This document shows, in pieces, positions 27,682-35,931 of a stretch of DNA of 64,000 bases. Position 1 is the stretch's first letter; every line of letters begins with the position of its first letter. Made by a program: the position numbers and the translations under genes. The stretch is from Methylobacterium symbioticum (lineage in GTDB: Bacteria > Pseudomonadota > Alphaproteobacteria > Rhizobiales > Beijerinckiaceae): the NCBI RefSeq assembly GCF_902141845.1, contig NZ_CABFPH010000006.1, forward strand, positions 44,281 to 108,280, read 5' to 3'. The notes under the pieces are model-generated. The model had not been told where the DNA came from. It worked only from the letters and a program-made list of their open reading frames with translations, and did no database searches.

Positions 27682-28259
27682 GCGCCGCTTCCTCGCAGCC
27701 ATCCCGGGACGACGTCCTCGACGCCTTCTCGGTCGAGCCCGACCACGATCGTCGGACGCTGGAAACCTATCTGACACGATATCCTCAGTTCGCGCGCGAT
27801 CTCGTCGATCTCGCGCGCGAGCTGTCGCGCACGTTCGTCGAGGACGAACGGCCCTTGTCCGACGAGGACAAACGCCTGATCGAGAACGCGCTCGAGGCCC
27901 ATCGTTTCGTGGCCCTGGGAGAAGCCGGAGACCCTTTCGCCGGACTTGAGACGGGCCGCCTGCGCGAGATCGCCCGACAGCTCGACGTCCCTCGACAAGT
28001 GATCGCTGCGTTCCGTGAACGGAGGATCCGTCTCTCCTCCGTCCCGCGTCGGTTCCTCGGCAGGCTCGCGGCGGCTTTGGACGTCACGGTCGACAAACTC
28101 GTCGGTGGTCTGCTCGGGAGCCCGGTTCCCGCCGGAGCACGCAGCTACAAATCGGACGGACGACCGGGCAACGACGGGCTCGCGACCTTCGAACAGGTCC
28201 TGATCGACGCGGAGGTCGGAGGCGAGCGGCTCGAAGCTCTGATGTCGGAAGACGCCTGA
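27678..28259 (+). CDS. Small HTH (XRE-like) protein, second gene of helicase operon
   Basis: A 193-residue protein. The first 85 residues are acidic and helical (DVLDAFSVEPDHDRRTLETY, FARDLVDLARELSRTF). The middle LREIARQLDVPRQVIAAFRE followed by RFLGRLAAALDVTVDKLVGG looks like an XRE/Cro-type helix-turn-helix. The end is disordered. Translation is coupled to the sigma-like gene by ATGA overlap and the helicase gene begins one base after its stop. In classical ImmR-ImmA pairs an XRE repressor is cut by the ImmA peptidase; the next gene carries an ImmA-type domain, so this protein is a reasonable cleavage-substrate candidate. That role, or an anti-sigma role, is inference. Confidence 0.55.
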   Translation: MSAASSQPSRDDVLDAFSVEPDHDRRTLETYLTRYPQFARDLVDLARELSRTFVEDERPLSDEDKRLIENALEAHRFVALGEAGDPFAGLETGRLREIARQLDVPRQVIAAFRERRIRLSSVPRRFLGRLAAALDVTVDKLVGGLLGSPVPAGARSYKSDGRPGNDGLATFEQVLIDAEVGGERLEALMSEDA

Positions 28260-28260
28260 C

Positions 28261-31200
28261 ATGGATGCGGTCGAGATCGCGCGGCAATCTGCGGCCGCCT
28301 TGCACGACGCGACGGTCGCGGCGGGTCACGATCCTAGGGATCCCTACGCCTTCGCCGTAGCCGCGGCCGCTCTTCGCGGCATCGACGTCGAGAAGGCTCG
28401 GCCCGGTGCGGTCACGCTCGACCGATCGCGGGCGACATACGCGCCTGCCGACGACTTGATTGTCCACGAGAACGTGGGCTCCCCGTTCGAACAGGCCTTC
28501 CTCGTCGCTCATGAGATCGGCCACGCCGAACTCGGTGACGGCAAGGCGCCGCCGGGAGTGCCAGCGGAGCCGATGGACCCGGCACGTGCATCGGAGCCTT
28601 CGCCCGAGGGTTTCGAAAGGATCGGCTACAACCGGCAGCAGCGCCGCGAGATCCAGATGGACCTCTTCGGACGCGAACTGCTGATGCCGCGCCACGTCGT
28701 CCGCAAGTTCCATGTCGTCGATGGCAGGATGGCGTCCGCGATCGCCGACGAGTTCGGGATGCCCTTCGAGGTGGTGGCCCAGCAGCTCTTGGACGCGCTG
28801 CTGCTCCCGATCGTTCCGGCGAAGGCGCAGACCGAAGAAGGGCTGCCGCCCCCGTCTCTCAACGCGCGCCAGCGCGTTGCCGCACGACGTTTCTCCGGTC
28901 CGTATCTGCTCGCCGCGGGTCCGGGTACCGGGAAGACGCAAACTCTCACGGGACGTGTTTCGTGGCTTCTCGACCAGAACGTCGATCCGCGCTCGATCCT
29001 TCTGCTGACGTTCTCGAACAAGGCCGCGGGGGAAATGGCCGACCGCCTCGCCCGGGTCGATCGAGATGCCGCGGCGGCGATGCAGATCGGCACCTTCCAT
29101 TCCTTCGGGCTCGACCTGATCAAGCGGTTCGTTCCTTCGCTCCGACCAAGACGGCTCATGGACCGGGCGGAAGCGGTCGAACTTCTCGAAGAGCGCTTTC
29201 CGGGCTTCGATCTGAAGGAGTACCGCAACCTCTATGATCCGACCCGGATCGTGTCGGAGATGTTGAAGGCCATCTCCCGCGCGAAGGACGAGGTGGTGGA
29301 CGAACTGCGATACGCCGAACTCGCCCGAGACATGGCGGCGGCTGCAGCGTCGGCCGACGCCGAGAAGATCGCCGCCAGGGCAGGAGAAGTCGCCCAAGTC
29401 TACGCCGCGTACGAGCGTCTCAAGGCGGACGAGGGGTGCCTGGATTTCGGCGATCTGGTGATGAGGCCGGTCGTTCTGCTCGAGAACGACGAGCAGGTCC
29501 GCGACATCATGCGCAAGCAATGCGCCCATGTCCTGGTCGACGAGTATCAGGACGTGAACCGAGCGAGTGTCCGGTTGCTGGAGGCGCTATGCGGCAAGGG
29601 AGAGAATCTCTGGGCCGTGGGCGACGCCCGCCAGTCGATCTACCGGTTCCGGGGGGCTTCGTCGTTCAACATGAGCCGCTTCGGCAAGGAAGACTTCGAA
29701 GGAGGGCGCCGGGGACGGCTGCAGGTGAACTACCGTTCGACGAGCGAGATCGTTGGCGCGTTCTCCGCCTTCGCCGAGGAAATGCCGACGGGTGGCGGAA
29801 GCCTGAGTTCGAGCCGAGGGCGAAGCGGTGCGGGTCCCGAGCTGCGCAAGGTCGACAGCAAGGAAGCTCTGCCGCAGAAGATCGCGGAAGCGATCGAGGA
29901 GATGCGCCGGGCGGGATACTCCTACGGCGACCAAGCCGTGCTCTGCACCGGGAACGAGAAGCTGTCGGATTTCGCCCGAGAACTCGAGCTCCAAGGCATC
30001 CCGGTCCTCTATCTCGGCAGTCTCTTCGAGCGGCCCGAGGTGAAGGACCTTCTGTCCTTCCTGTCGGTCCTGTGCGATCCGCGGGGAATGGGCATCGTGA
30101 GACTGGCGTCCGTCCCGTGCTTCGCCATGTCGATGCCCGATGTCGATGCCACGCTGTCCGAGTTGCGCCGCAGTCCCTGCCTCCCCGGCGAGTGGGACGT
30201 CTGGATTGATCGCTCGAGCATGACGGAGCGCGGCCGGAAGGGGCTCGCGGCGGTGGCCGCGGCATGCGCCGGCTTCGATGCCGGGTCGCACCCCTGGACG
30301 ATTCTTGCGAGCCTGCTTCTCGACCGTTCCAGGCTGGCGGCGGAGATGTCGGAGGCCGGTGACGTCGCCGGCCGCACGCGAGGCATCGCGGTGTGGCAGC
30401 TGATGAACTTCCTGCGGGTTCAGCCGCCCGGTCGGGGCGCTCCGGTGCCGCGCCTCCTAGAGCGCATCAAGCGCTTGGTCCGTCTTCGGGACGATCGCGA
30501 TCTGAGGCAATTGCCGGCATCTGCGCGCACCATGGACGCCGTCCATCTGATGACCATCCACGGTGCCAAGGGGCTGGAGTTCCCGGTGGTTCACGTGCCG
30601 GGGATGAACGCCGACACGCTGCCACGACCGGCGCAGACGCCGCCATGCCCGCCCCCGGATGGAATGATCGAGGGGGCCGATCGCGGCGGCATCGAGACCC
30701 TGCATGCAGGCCACGACGAGGAGCAGGAATGCCTCTTCTATGTCGCGGCATCGCGGGCGCGGGATAGACTCCTCCTCTACGCGGCGACCCAAAGATCGGA
30801 TGGTGGCGCCCGCGCGCTGTCGCGGTTCGTAGACCGCCTCGGCGAAGGGTTGTCCCGAAATCACGTGCAGCCCGTTCCGAAGCCGGCGGCTTCCGTCGAG
30901 GATGCGGTGATCAGCCTGCGCGTCGGCGGCGAGATGGTCTTCACGAGCGAGCAGATCGGCCTCTACGAGTCGTGCGCGCGCCGTTTCTTCTACACCCATG
31001 TGCTGCGGATCGGGGGACGTCGGACCGAGTCGCCGTTCATGCGCATGCACGAGGCCGTGCGGGTCGTCGTCCACGGCATCGTGGAGGGCAGCATCGCCCC
31101 CGCTCCGACGGCTTTGGACGGAGCCATGGCGGTAGCCCTCGAAGAGGCCGGTCTGCCCGATCCCGACTTCCGCCAGTACGGCGTCCACGCGCGCGCGCTC

Positions 31201-31647
31201 CTGGAATTTTTCGTAGCGACGCGGGACGGGCATCGGCCGGAGACGACCGACGACGTCGTCCTCCGGATCGGCGCCGACGCGATCCGGGTTCGCGCCGACG
31301 ATCTCATCATGCACTCGGACGGCCGGAGACGCTTCAGACGCGTGAAGACGGGGCACAGGCGGTCGAAGGAGGGTACGGATATTGCCGCAGCGATCCTGAC
31401 CCTTGCCACGCGGCAGGCATATCCGGATGCCGTCGCCGAACTTGTCCACCTTGCCGACGGCAAGGTCTCCGAGGTGGGCATGAAGCCGACGATGCTCCGA
31501 AATCGGCAGCGGTCTCTCGAGGAAGCCCTGCGCCATATCCGCGCCGGCCGGTTTCCCACCGATCCCGGGACCGACACATGCCCTCGCTGCCCGGCCTTCT
31601 TCATCTGCGGACCGGTGCCGGAGGGCCAGCTGTCGCGCAACTGGTAG
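28261..31647 (+). CDS. ImmA/IrrE peptidase - UvrD helicase - Cas4/AddB-like Fe-S nuclease fusion
   Basis: An 1128-residue protein with three parts. Residues 1-150 form an ImmA/IrrE-type metallopeptidase: zinc motif H84-E85-x-x-H88 in VAHEIGHAELGD and Glu130 as probable third ligand before LLMP. Residues of about 195-800 form a superfamily 1A UvrD/Rep helicase: Walker A GPGTGKT at 220-226, LLLTFSNKAAGEM, Walker B LVDEYQD with D427-E428, GDARQSIYRFRGA, NYRST, MTIHGAKGLEF and FYVAASRARD. The C-terminal 230 residues resemble the Fe-S PD-(D/E)XK nuclease domain of AddB/Cas4: Cys905 in YESCARRFFY and Cys1107/1110/1116 in TCPRCPAFFIC. Motif RADD...FRRVKTG has Lys1029 but Arg1027 where the catalytic acid is expected, so cleavage may be lost. 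It is the third gene of a tightly coupled operon. Likely a nucleic-acid sensor in defence or repair; this is inference. Confidence 0.85.
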   Translation: MDAVEIARQSAAALHDATVAAGHDPRDPYAFAVAAAALRGIDVEKARPGAVTLDRSRATYAPADDLIVHENVGSPFEQAFLVAHEIGHAELGDGKAPPGVPAEPMDPARASEPSPEGFERIGYNRQQRREIQMDLFGRELLMPRHVVRKFHVVDGRMASAIADEFGMPFEVVAQQLLDALLLPIVPAKAQTEEGLPPPSLNARQRVAARRFSGPYLLAAGPGTGKTQTLTGRVSWLLDQNVDPRSILLLTFSNKAAGEMADRLARVDRDAAAAMQIGTFHSFGLDLIKRFVPSLRPRRLMDRAEAVELLEERFPGFDLKEYRNLYDPTRIVSEMLKAISRAKDEVVDELRYAELARDMAAAAASADAEKIAARAGEVAQVYAAYERLKADEGCLDFGDLVMRPVVLLENDEQVRDIMRKQCAHVLVDEYQDVNRASVRLLEALCGKGENLWAVGDARQSIYRFRGASSFNMSRFGKEDFEGGRRGRLQVNYRSTSEIVGAFSAFAEEMPTGGGSLSSSRGRSGAGPELRKVDSKEALPQKIAEAIEEMRRAGYSYGDQAVLCTGNEKLSDFARELELQGIPVLYLGSLFERPEVKDLLSFLSVLCDPRGMGIVRLASVPCFAMSMPDVDATLSELRRSPCLPGEWDVWIDRSSMTERGRKGLAAVAAACAGFDAGSHPWTILASLLLDRSRLAAEMSEAGDVAGRTRGIAVWQLMNFLRVQPPGRGAPVPRLLERIKRLVRLRDDRDLRQLPASARTMDAVHLMTIHGAKGLEFPVVHVPGMNADTLPRPAQTPPCPPPDGMIEGADRGGIETLHAGHDEEQECLFYVAASRARDRLLLYAATQRSDGGARALSRFVDRLGEGLSRNHVQPVPKPAASVEDAVISLRVGGEMVFTSEQIGLYESCARRFFYTHVLRIGGRRTESPFMRMHEAVRVVVHGIVEGSIAPAPTALDGAMAVALEEAGLPDPDFRQYGVHARALLEFFVATRDGHRPETTDDVVLRIGADAIRVRADDLIMHSDGRRRFRRVKTGHRRSKEGTDIAAAILTLATRQAYPDAVAELVHLADGKVSEVGMKPTMLRNRQRSLEEALRHIRAGRFPTDPGTDTCPRCPAFFICGPVPEGQLSRNW

Positions 31648-31746
31648 CCATCACGTGTCGGGTGGTTGGCGCTGCTAGGACCGCCGCACTCTTCGCGTTG
31701 CCCTAGCGGACACGTGCCTCGACACGTCGGTTTTTACCCATCAAGA

Positions 31747-31760
31747 GACAATATGTTATC
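31747..31760. promoter_or_regulatory. hipBA operator box 1 (imperfect palindrome)
   Basis: GACAATATGTTATC is a near-palindrome that differs from box 2 (31788-31801) at three positions. The two boxes lie 41 bp centre to centre, about four helical turns, upstream of the broken hipB. HipB proteins bind such repeated palindromes to repress their own operon. Confidence 0.6.
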
Positions 31761-31787
31761 TCTTATCTGCTTAACCAGGGCCGTGAA

Positions 31788-31801
31788 GATAACATGTTAT
31801 C
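31788..31801. promoter_or_regulatory. hipBA operator box 2 (perfect palindrome over the start codon)
   Basis: GATAACATGTTATC is a perfect 14-bp palindrome, and the central ATG (31794) is also the start codon of the hipB frame. The TTATC/GATAA halves recall the TATCC-N8-GGATA operators of E. coli hipBA. Binding here would block transcription start or the first coding bases. Confidence 0.65.
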
Positions 31802-32058
31802 CCTCAATGCACCTTCGGAGATCCTGGCGTCGGGTGCCGCCTGGGCGAAGGAGTGCCGTCTGCGGGAACAGCTGACCCAGGACGCGCTCGCCGAACGGTC
31901 GGGAGTGAGCCTGGGCTCCCTCAAGCGCTTCGGTCGACATCGCATTCGCCCTACAGGCCGAGAGCGGTTTCGATAGCCTGTTCATACTCCGGCAGTTCGA
32001 GACTCTCGAACAGGTGATGGCGCAACCTCTCAAGATAGCAAGGGGCCGCCGGCGATGA
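31794..32058 (+). pseudogene. hipB: hipB antitoxin, frameshifted
   Basis: The frame from ATG 31794 encodes an XRE helix-turn-helix start (SGAAWAKECRLREQLTQDALAERSGVSLGSLKRF) and then leaves its frame near 31933. The proper end continues in another frame: VDIAFALQAESGFDSLFILR, then QFETLEQVMAQPLKIARGRR, and stops with TGA at 32056-32058, overlapping the hipA ATG (ATGA). Between the two pieces the residues expected for the last HTH helix (a TGEIS-type segment) are missing, so a deletion with frame change is likely. The product would lack an intact DNA-binding fold. Confidence 0.75.
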
Positions 32059-33361
32059 CCGCGAAGCGACGGAACAAGTCCTTCCTGCAGATCGGCGCCC
32101 TCGGCGTCGAGATCGCGATCGGCGACCGAAGCCGCCCGCTCGGCAGGCTGGCTTGGCGCAAGGATGAACGGAGGGCCTACTTCGAGTTCGATCGGGGTTT
32201 CCTCGGCGCCCCGCTTCCAATCTCGCCCTTCCGCCTCCCGGCCAAGGCTGGTGTGACGTCGGCTCGGGCACAGACGTTCGAAGGCCTTCATGGTCTCTTC
32301 AACGACAGCCTTCCCGATGGCTGAGGACGGCGGCTCCTGGAAGGAAGTCTGCGGAAGCGAGGCTACGACTATCGCTTTCTGACGCCGCTGGACCGGCTGG
32401 CCGCGGTCGGGACCAGGGGAATGAGTACGCTGCGGTAGGTGCCCGAAATGCCGCTGGACGAGCAGTCGCCGGAAGGCGTCGCCGATCTCGAATGGCTGGC
32501 AGGCCAGGCGCGGCAGGTCGAAGACGATCTGCCGGAGGCGGACATCGACACCCTGCGGCAGGCAGAGGGCAGTTCGGGGGGCGCCCGGCCGAAGGTCGTA
32601 ATCGGTTTCGATCCGTCCACCCGGACTGTCCGCTACAACGCCGGAGAAGGTCTGCCCGACGGCTACGGGCATTGGCTGCTCAAATTCGGACCGAGGGACG
32701 ACCCGGCCGAGATCGGTGCCGAGGAGTATGCCTACTCGCTCATGGCACGTGCCGCCGGCGTCGTCATCCCGGAGGCTGATCTGATCCGGACGAAGGCGGG
32801 GAGCTATTTTACCGTAAGCAGGTTCGACCACGCCGAGACCTGCCGCGTCCACTTGCACACGGCGTCGGGCCTCGCGGAGGCCGACCACCGTCTCCCCGGA
32901 GCCATGGACTCCTCATGAGAATCGCGGGCAACCTGACGCGAGACGTCCAGGAGGTCCGGCAGGTCTTCCGCCGCATGATATTCAACGTGTTCGCCCACAA
33001 CCGGGATGACCACGCCAAAAACCACGCCTTCCAGATGTCGTCCGACGGGCGCTGGACGACCGCTCCCGCCTATGACCTCACCTGTTCGGTGGGACCCTGC
33101 GGCGAACACAATCTCGCCGTCGCCGGCGAAAGCCGAAATCCCGGCGAGCCAGAGATCATGAAGGTCGCCGCCGAAGCATCCATTTCTCCGGCCGACGCCA
33201 GGGCGGTCGTCGAAGAAGTTCGCGAGGCGATCGGGCAATGGCCCGAATTCGCCGAGGCCGCGAGGCTGTCTCGTCGCCGGGCTTCGGAGATCGGTGACAT
33301 CATCGACAGATGGTCCCCACGCGCGCGCACCGGGGTGCAATCCACGTCGCCGTCGGGGTGA
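32055..33361 (+). pseudogene. hipA: hipA kinase toxin with two stop codons and a frameshift
   Basis: The whole length of a HipA Ser/Thr kinase is recognisable but interrupted three times. The N-terminal domain (LGRLAWRKDERRAYFEF, FEGLHGLFNDSLPDG) meets a TGA at 32322 where Trp is expected. The same frame goes on (LRKRGYDYRFLTPLDRLAAV then GTRGMSTLR) to a TAG at 32436 where Tyr is expected. It continues with the kinase core (GYGHWLLKFGPRDDPAEIGA, EYAYSLMARAAGVVIPEADL) up to about 32917, where a small deletion shifts frame. The end (VFRRMIFNVFAHNRDDHAKN, WTTAPAYDLTCS) retains the catalytic N-x-x-DDH-x-KN block. Intact HipA phosphorylates GltX or other targets and causes persistence. Here no full kinase can be made. 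Confidence 0.88.
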
Positions 33362-33535
33362 AGCGGAGGTCGATCCGTCGATGGCTGCGCCGGCCCTGGC
33401 GCGCAGCCGGCAGCCCGCTCCTTCGACACGACGGAATGAAATTTTCCGCGGCCGAGCTTACCGGTCAAGCCTAATCCCTTCGATTGATCCTTCGAGACCG
33501 GACGCCGTCCGGCCCATCCTCGAAGGAATCACATC

Positions 33536-34255
33536 ATGCCTCCCCTTCCCGACCGCGGTCACGACGACCACCACGACACCTACCGCATCGAACTGGCGTA
33601 CGGGAACCTGCAGTTCCGTCCGCTTCGGATCCCCGATCCCGTCCCAGAGGGCAGCCTGATCCTCCGCGAGGCCGGACTGCACCCTCCCGACGACTTCAGT
33701 CTGTTCGCGATCCTGCAGACCGGCGACTTCGAGAATGTCCGTTCCAACGAGACGTTCGATCTGCGCGGTCGCGGCGTCGGGCGCTTCGTCGCCTTCCGCT
33801 CCGACCGCGACTTCCGTTTCGTGGTACGGGACGCCCGGATCACCTGGGGCAAGCCCGAGATCGCCGGCGCCGACCTCTATGCCTTGGCGGCGCCCGGCGC
33901 CGACGAGGCGGTTTTCCTCGACGTTCCGGGCGGCACCGACCGGCTGATCGAGCCCGACGAGACCTTCGATCTCACCGCACCCGGCGTCGAGCGCTTCGTC
34001 GTGGCGCGCAAGCCGCCGACCGAGATCGAAATCATCGTCAATGCCCGGCCCCATACGGTCATCGGCTTCCGGGTTACGTTCGAGCAGATCGTGCGGCTCG
34101 CCTTCCCGGGCTCCGCCCCGGCGGCGAACGTCGTGTTCACCATGACCTACCAGCGCGCGGCGTCCGAGCCGCATGCCGGGAGCCTGACGGCAGGCGGCGC
34201 CGTGGACGTCAAGAACGGGAGCCGGTTCAATGTCACCCGCACCGTTCAGAGCTAG
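33536..34255 (+). CDS. Multiubiquitin-type protein with three ubiquitin-like beta-grasp repeats
   Basis: A 239-residue protein. It starts with a His/Asp-rich tag and then shows three tandem beta-grasp (ubiquitin-like) units: about 15-95 (YRIELAYGNLQFRPLRIPDP to ERFRFVV-like end), 96-160 (GADLYALAAPGADEAVFLDV, DRLIEPDETFDLTAPGVERF) and 162-239 (EIEIIVNARPHTVIGFRVTF to RFNVTRTVQS). The NETFDL-RG-GV-RF motif repeated in units 1 and 2 is typical of the multiubiquitin family, known from bacterial ubiquitin-like conjugation operons. It has no C-terminal Gly-Gly; the chain ends in VQS, so processing or direct use of another end must be assumed. ATG 33536 follows GAAGGA. The ThiF gene begins inside its last codons, so the two are translationally coupled. 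Confidence 0.8.
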   Translation: MPPLPDRGHDDHHDTYRIELAYGNLQFRPLRIPDPVPEGSLILREAGLHPPDDFSLFAILQTGDFENVRSNETFDLRGRGVGRFVAFRSDRDFRFVVRDARITWGKPEIAGADLYALAAPGADEAVFLDVPGGTDRLIEPDETFDLTAPGVERFVVARKPPTEIEIIVNARPHTVIGFRVTFEQIVRLAFPGSAPAANVVFTMTYQRAASEPHAGSLTAGGAVDVKNGSRFNVTRTVQS

Positions 34256-35414
34256 TCCGGACCTCAAGCGTCTTCGCGACGAAGGCTATTGCGTCCAGAT
34301 CGTCGGCGGGTACCTCGTCATGCGCGAAGTCCCGTACGTGGACGCGCAGCGGCGGATCCGCAGAGGCACGCTCATCTCGAACCTTCTTCTGGCGGGCGAC
34401 GTCGCCCGCCGACCGGATGCGGAAGTGAACGGTCACGTCGTCCATCTCGATGGCGACTACCCTTGCGACGCGACCGGCAGGCCCATCGATGCGATCCGCT
34501 ACCAGAGCTGCCCGCAGCGGTGGGGTCACGGTCTTGCGTCCCGGCACTCCTTCTCCAGCAAGCCCGACGGCGGCTATGCCGACTACTTCGAGAAGATGGC
34601 GACCTACGCCGGCATCCTCTCCGGGCCGGCGCGACAGATCGATCCAACGGCGGACCCGCGGGTCTACCGCACGCCCGAGGACGAAGGCGAGGAGGGCGTC
34701 TTCAGATACATTGAGACGGCCTCGGGCCGGGCCCGGATCGGCGCTCTCACGGAGAAGCTCTGCGGCAAAGTGGCGATCATCGGGCTCGGCGGTTCGGGCG
34801 GATACGTCCTGGATCTCGTCGCGAAGACGCCGGTCTCGGAGATCCGCCTCTTCGACGGCGACGATTTCCTTCAGCACAACGCGTTTCGGGCCCCCGGCGC
34901 ACCTTCGATCGAGGATCTGCGGGAGGTCCCCAAGAAGGTCGACCACTTCGCGGGCATCTACTCGAACATGCATCGCGGCATCTCGGCCCATCCGGTCGCG
35001 CTCGACGAAACCAATCTCCACCTGCTCGACGGCATCGACTTCGCCTTCATCTGCGTCGACTCCGGCGAGGCCAAACGCCTGATCATGCAAAAGCTCGAGG
35101 AGATCGGCGCGTCGTTCATCGACTGCGGCATGGGGCTCGAACTCGTCGACGGGACGCTCGGCGGCATCCTCCGGGTCACCGCTAGCACGCCCGGCGCACG
35201 GGATCGCATCGGGCGGCACGTCTCCTTCGCCGGCGGCGGCGACGAAGACGTCTATGCATCGAACATCCAGGTCGCCGACCTGAATGCGCTCAACGCCATC
35301 ATGGCGGTCGTGAAGTGGAAAAAGCTCAAGGGGTTCTACCGGGACTTCGAAGGCGAACTCCACAGCACCTACACGACCGACGGCAACCTGCTGGTGAACG
35401 AGGTGGCGGCATGA
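34230..35414 (+). CDS. E2-like (DUF6791) plus ThiF/E1-like adenylyltransferase fusion
   Basis: A 394-residue protein. Residues 1-145 match the DUF6791 region proposed as a diverged E2-like domain (YCVQIVGGYLVMREVPYVDA, SCPQRWGHGLASRHSFSSKP, ADYFEKMATYAGILSGPARQ), with Cys94 the most evident candidate acceptor. Residues of about 165-370 form a ThiF/E1 Rossmann domain: nucleotide loop GLGGSGG at 185-191, the acidic end of the next strand in RLFDGDDF, NAFRAPGA, and FAFICVDSGEAKR. It lies between a multiubiquitin gene and a DUF6527 gene, the arrangement described for bacterial ubiquitin-like systems. It should adenylate the C-terminus of the upstream protein and pass it to a target. The start ATG is inside the preceding gene; its stop overlaps the next ATG. 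Confidence 0.8.
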   Translation: MSPAPFRASPDLKRLRDEGYCVQIVGGYLVMREVPYVDAQRRIRRGTLISNLLLAGDVARRPDAEVNGHVVHLDGDYPCDATGRPIDAIRYQSCPQRWGHGLASRHSFSSKPDGGYADYFEKMATYAGILSGPARQIDPTADPRVYRTPEDEGEEGVFRYIETASGRARIGALTEKLCGKVAIIGLGGSGGYVLDLVAKTPVSEIRLFDGDDFLQHNAFRAPGAPSIEDLREVPKKVDHFAGIYSNMHRGISAHPVALDETNLHLLDGIDFAFICVDSGEAKRLIMQKLEEIGASFIDCGMGLELVDGTLGGILRVTASTPGARDRIGRHVSFAGGGDEDVYASNIQVADLNALNAIMAVVKWKKLKGFYRDFEGELHSTYTTDGNLLVNEVAA

Positions 35415-35851
35415 CGCGGCACCGGCGCCTCGAGCATCGCTTCGTCGATCTACTCCCGGATCGGCTAGATCCGGGAGTGCTGTACGTCTCGATGGAGTAC
35501 GGCACGGTCGCCCACAGCTGCTGCTGCGGCTGCGGCACCGACGTCTACACGCCCCTCACGCCGACGGACTGGTCCATGACCTACGACGGCGACACGGTCA
35601 GCCTGAACCCGTCCGTCGGCAACTGGCATCAGCCTTGCCGATCCCACTACGTTATCCGGAAGGGCAAGGTCATCGAGGCCGGCCCCTGGAGCGACGAGCA
35701 GATCGCCGCAGAGCGGGAGCGAGATCTTGCGGCGAAGGCCCGTCACTACGGATCCGGGCCGGCCGCGAGCCCGCCGGCCGGACCGCCTCCGCCGGAGAAG
35801 CAGACCGGGCTCCTGGAACGGCTGAAGCGGTATCTGGCCCGCAGATTCTAG
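35411..35851 (+). CDS. DUF6527 protein, third gene of the ubiquitin-like operon
   Basis: A 146-residue protein with the DUF6527 pattern: CCCGCGTDVYTPLTPTDWSM, a strand pair DGDTVSLNPSVGNWHQPCRS and HYVIRKGKVIEAGPW. Cys37, 38, 39, 41, 76 and His79 are well placed to hold a metal. DUF6527 genes are regular partners of multiubiquitin and ThiF genes. The biochemical role is not settled to my knowledge; a processing or zinc-dependent accessory role is inference. The tail from residue 115 is Pro/Ala-rich and ends with a basic helix. Translation is coupled to the ThiF gene by ATGA overlap. A perfect inverted repeat lies inside its first codons. Confidence 0.75.
   Translation: MTRHRRLEHRFVDLLPDRLDPGVLYVSMEYGTVAHSCCCGCGTDVYTPLTPTDWSMTYDGDTVSLNPSVGNWHQPCRSHYVIRKGKVIEAGPWSDEQIAAERERDLAAKARHYGSGPAASPPAGPPPPEKQTGLLERLKRYLARRF
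35452..35478. repeat. Perfect inverted repeat inside the DUF6527 gene
   Basis: ACTCCCGGATC (35452-35462) and GATCCGGGAGT (35468-35478) form an 11-bp perfect stem with a 5-base loop, starting 41 bases after the start codon. No T run follows, so it is not an ordinary terminator; a protein-binding site or an mRNA stem that limits translation is possible. Confidence 0.5.
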
Positions 35852-35931
35852 CCGATGCCAGGCCCGGGTGCGCCGGCTGCATGTCGGCGCGCCCGGCGAT
35901 CTCGAACTCGAACCTCCCGGAGAGCAGGGGC

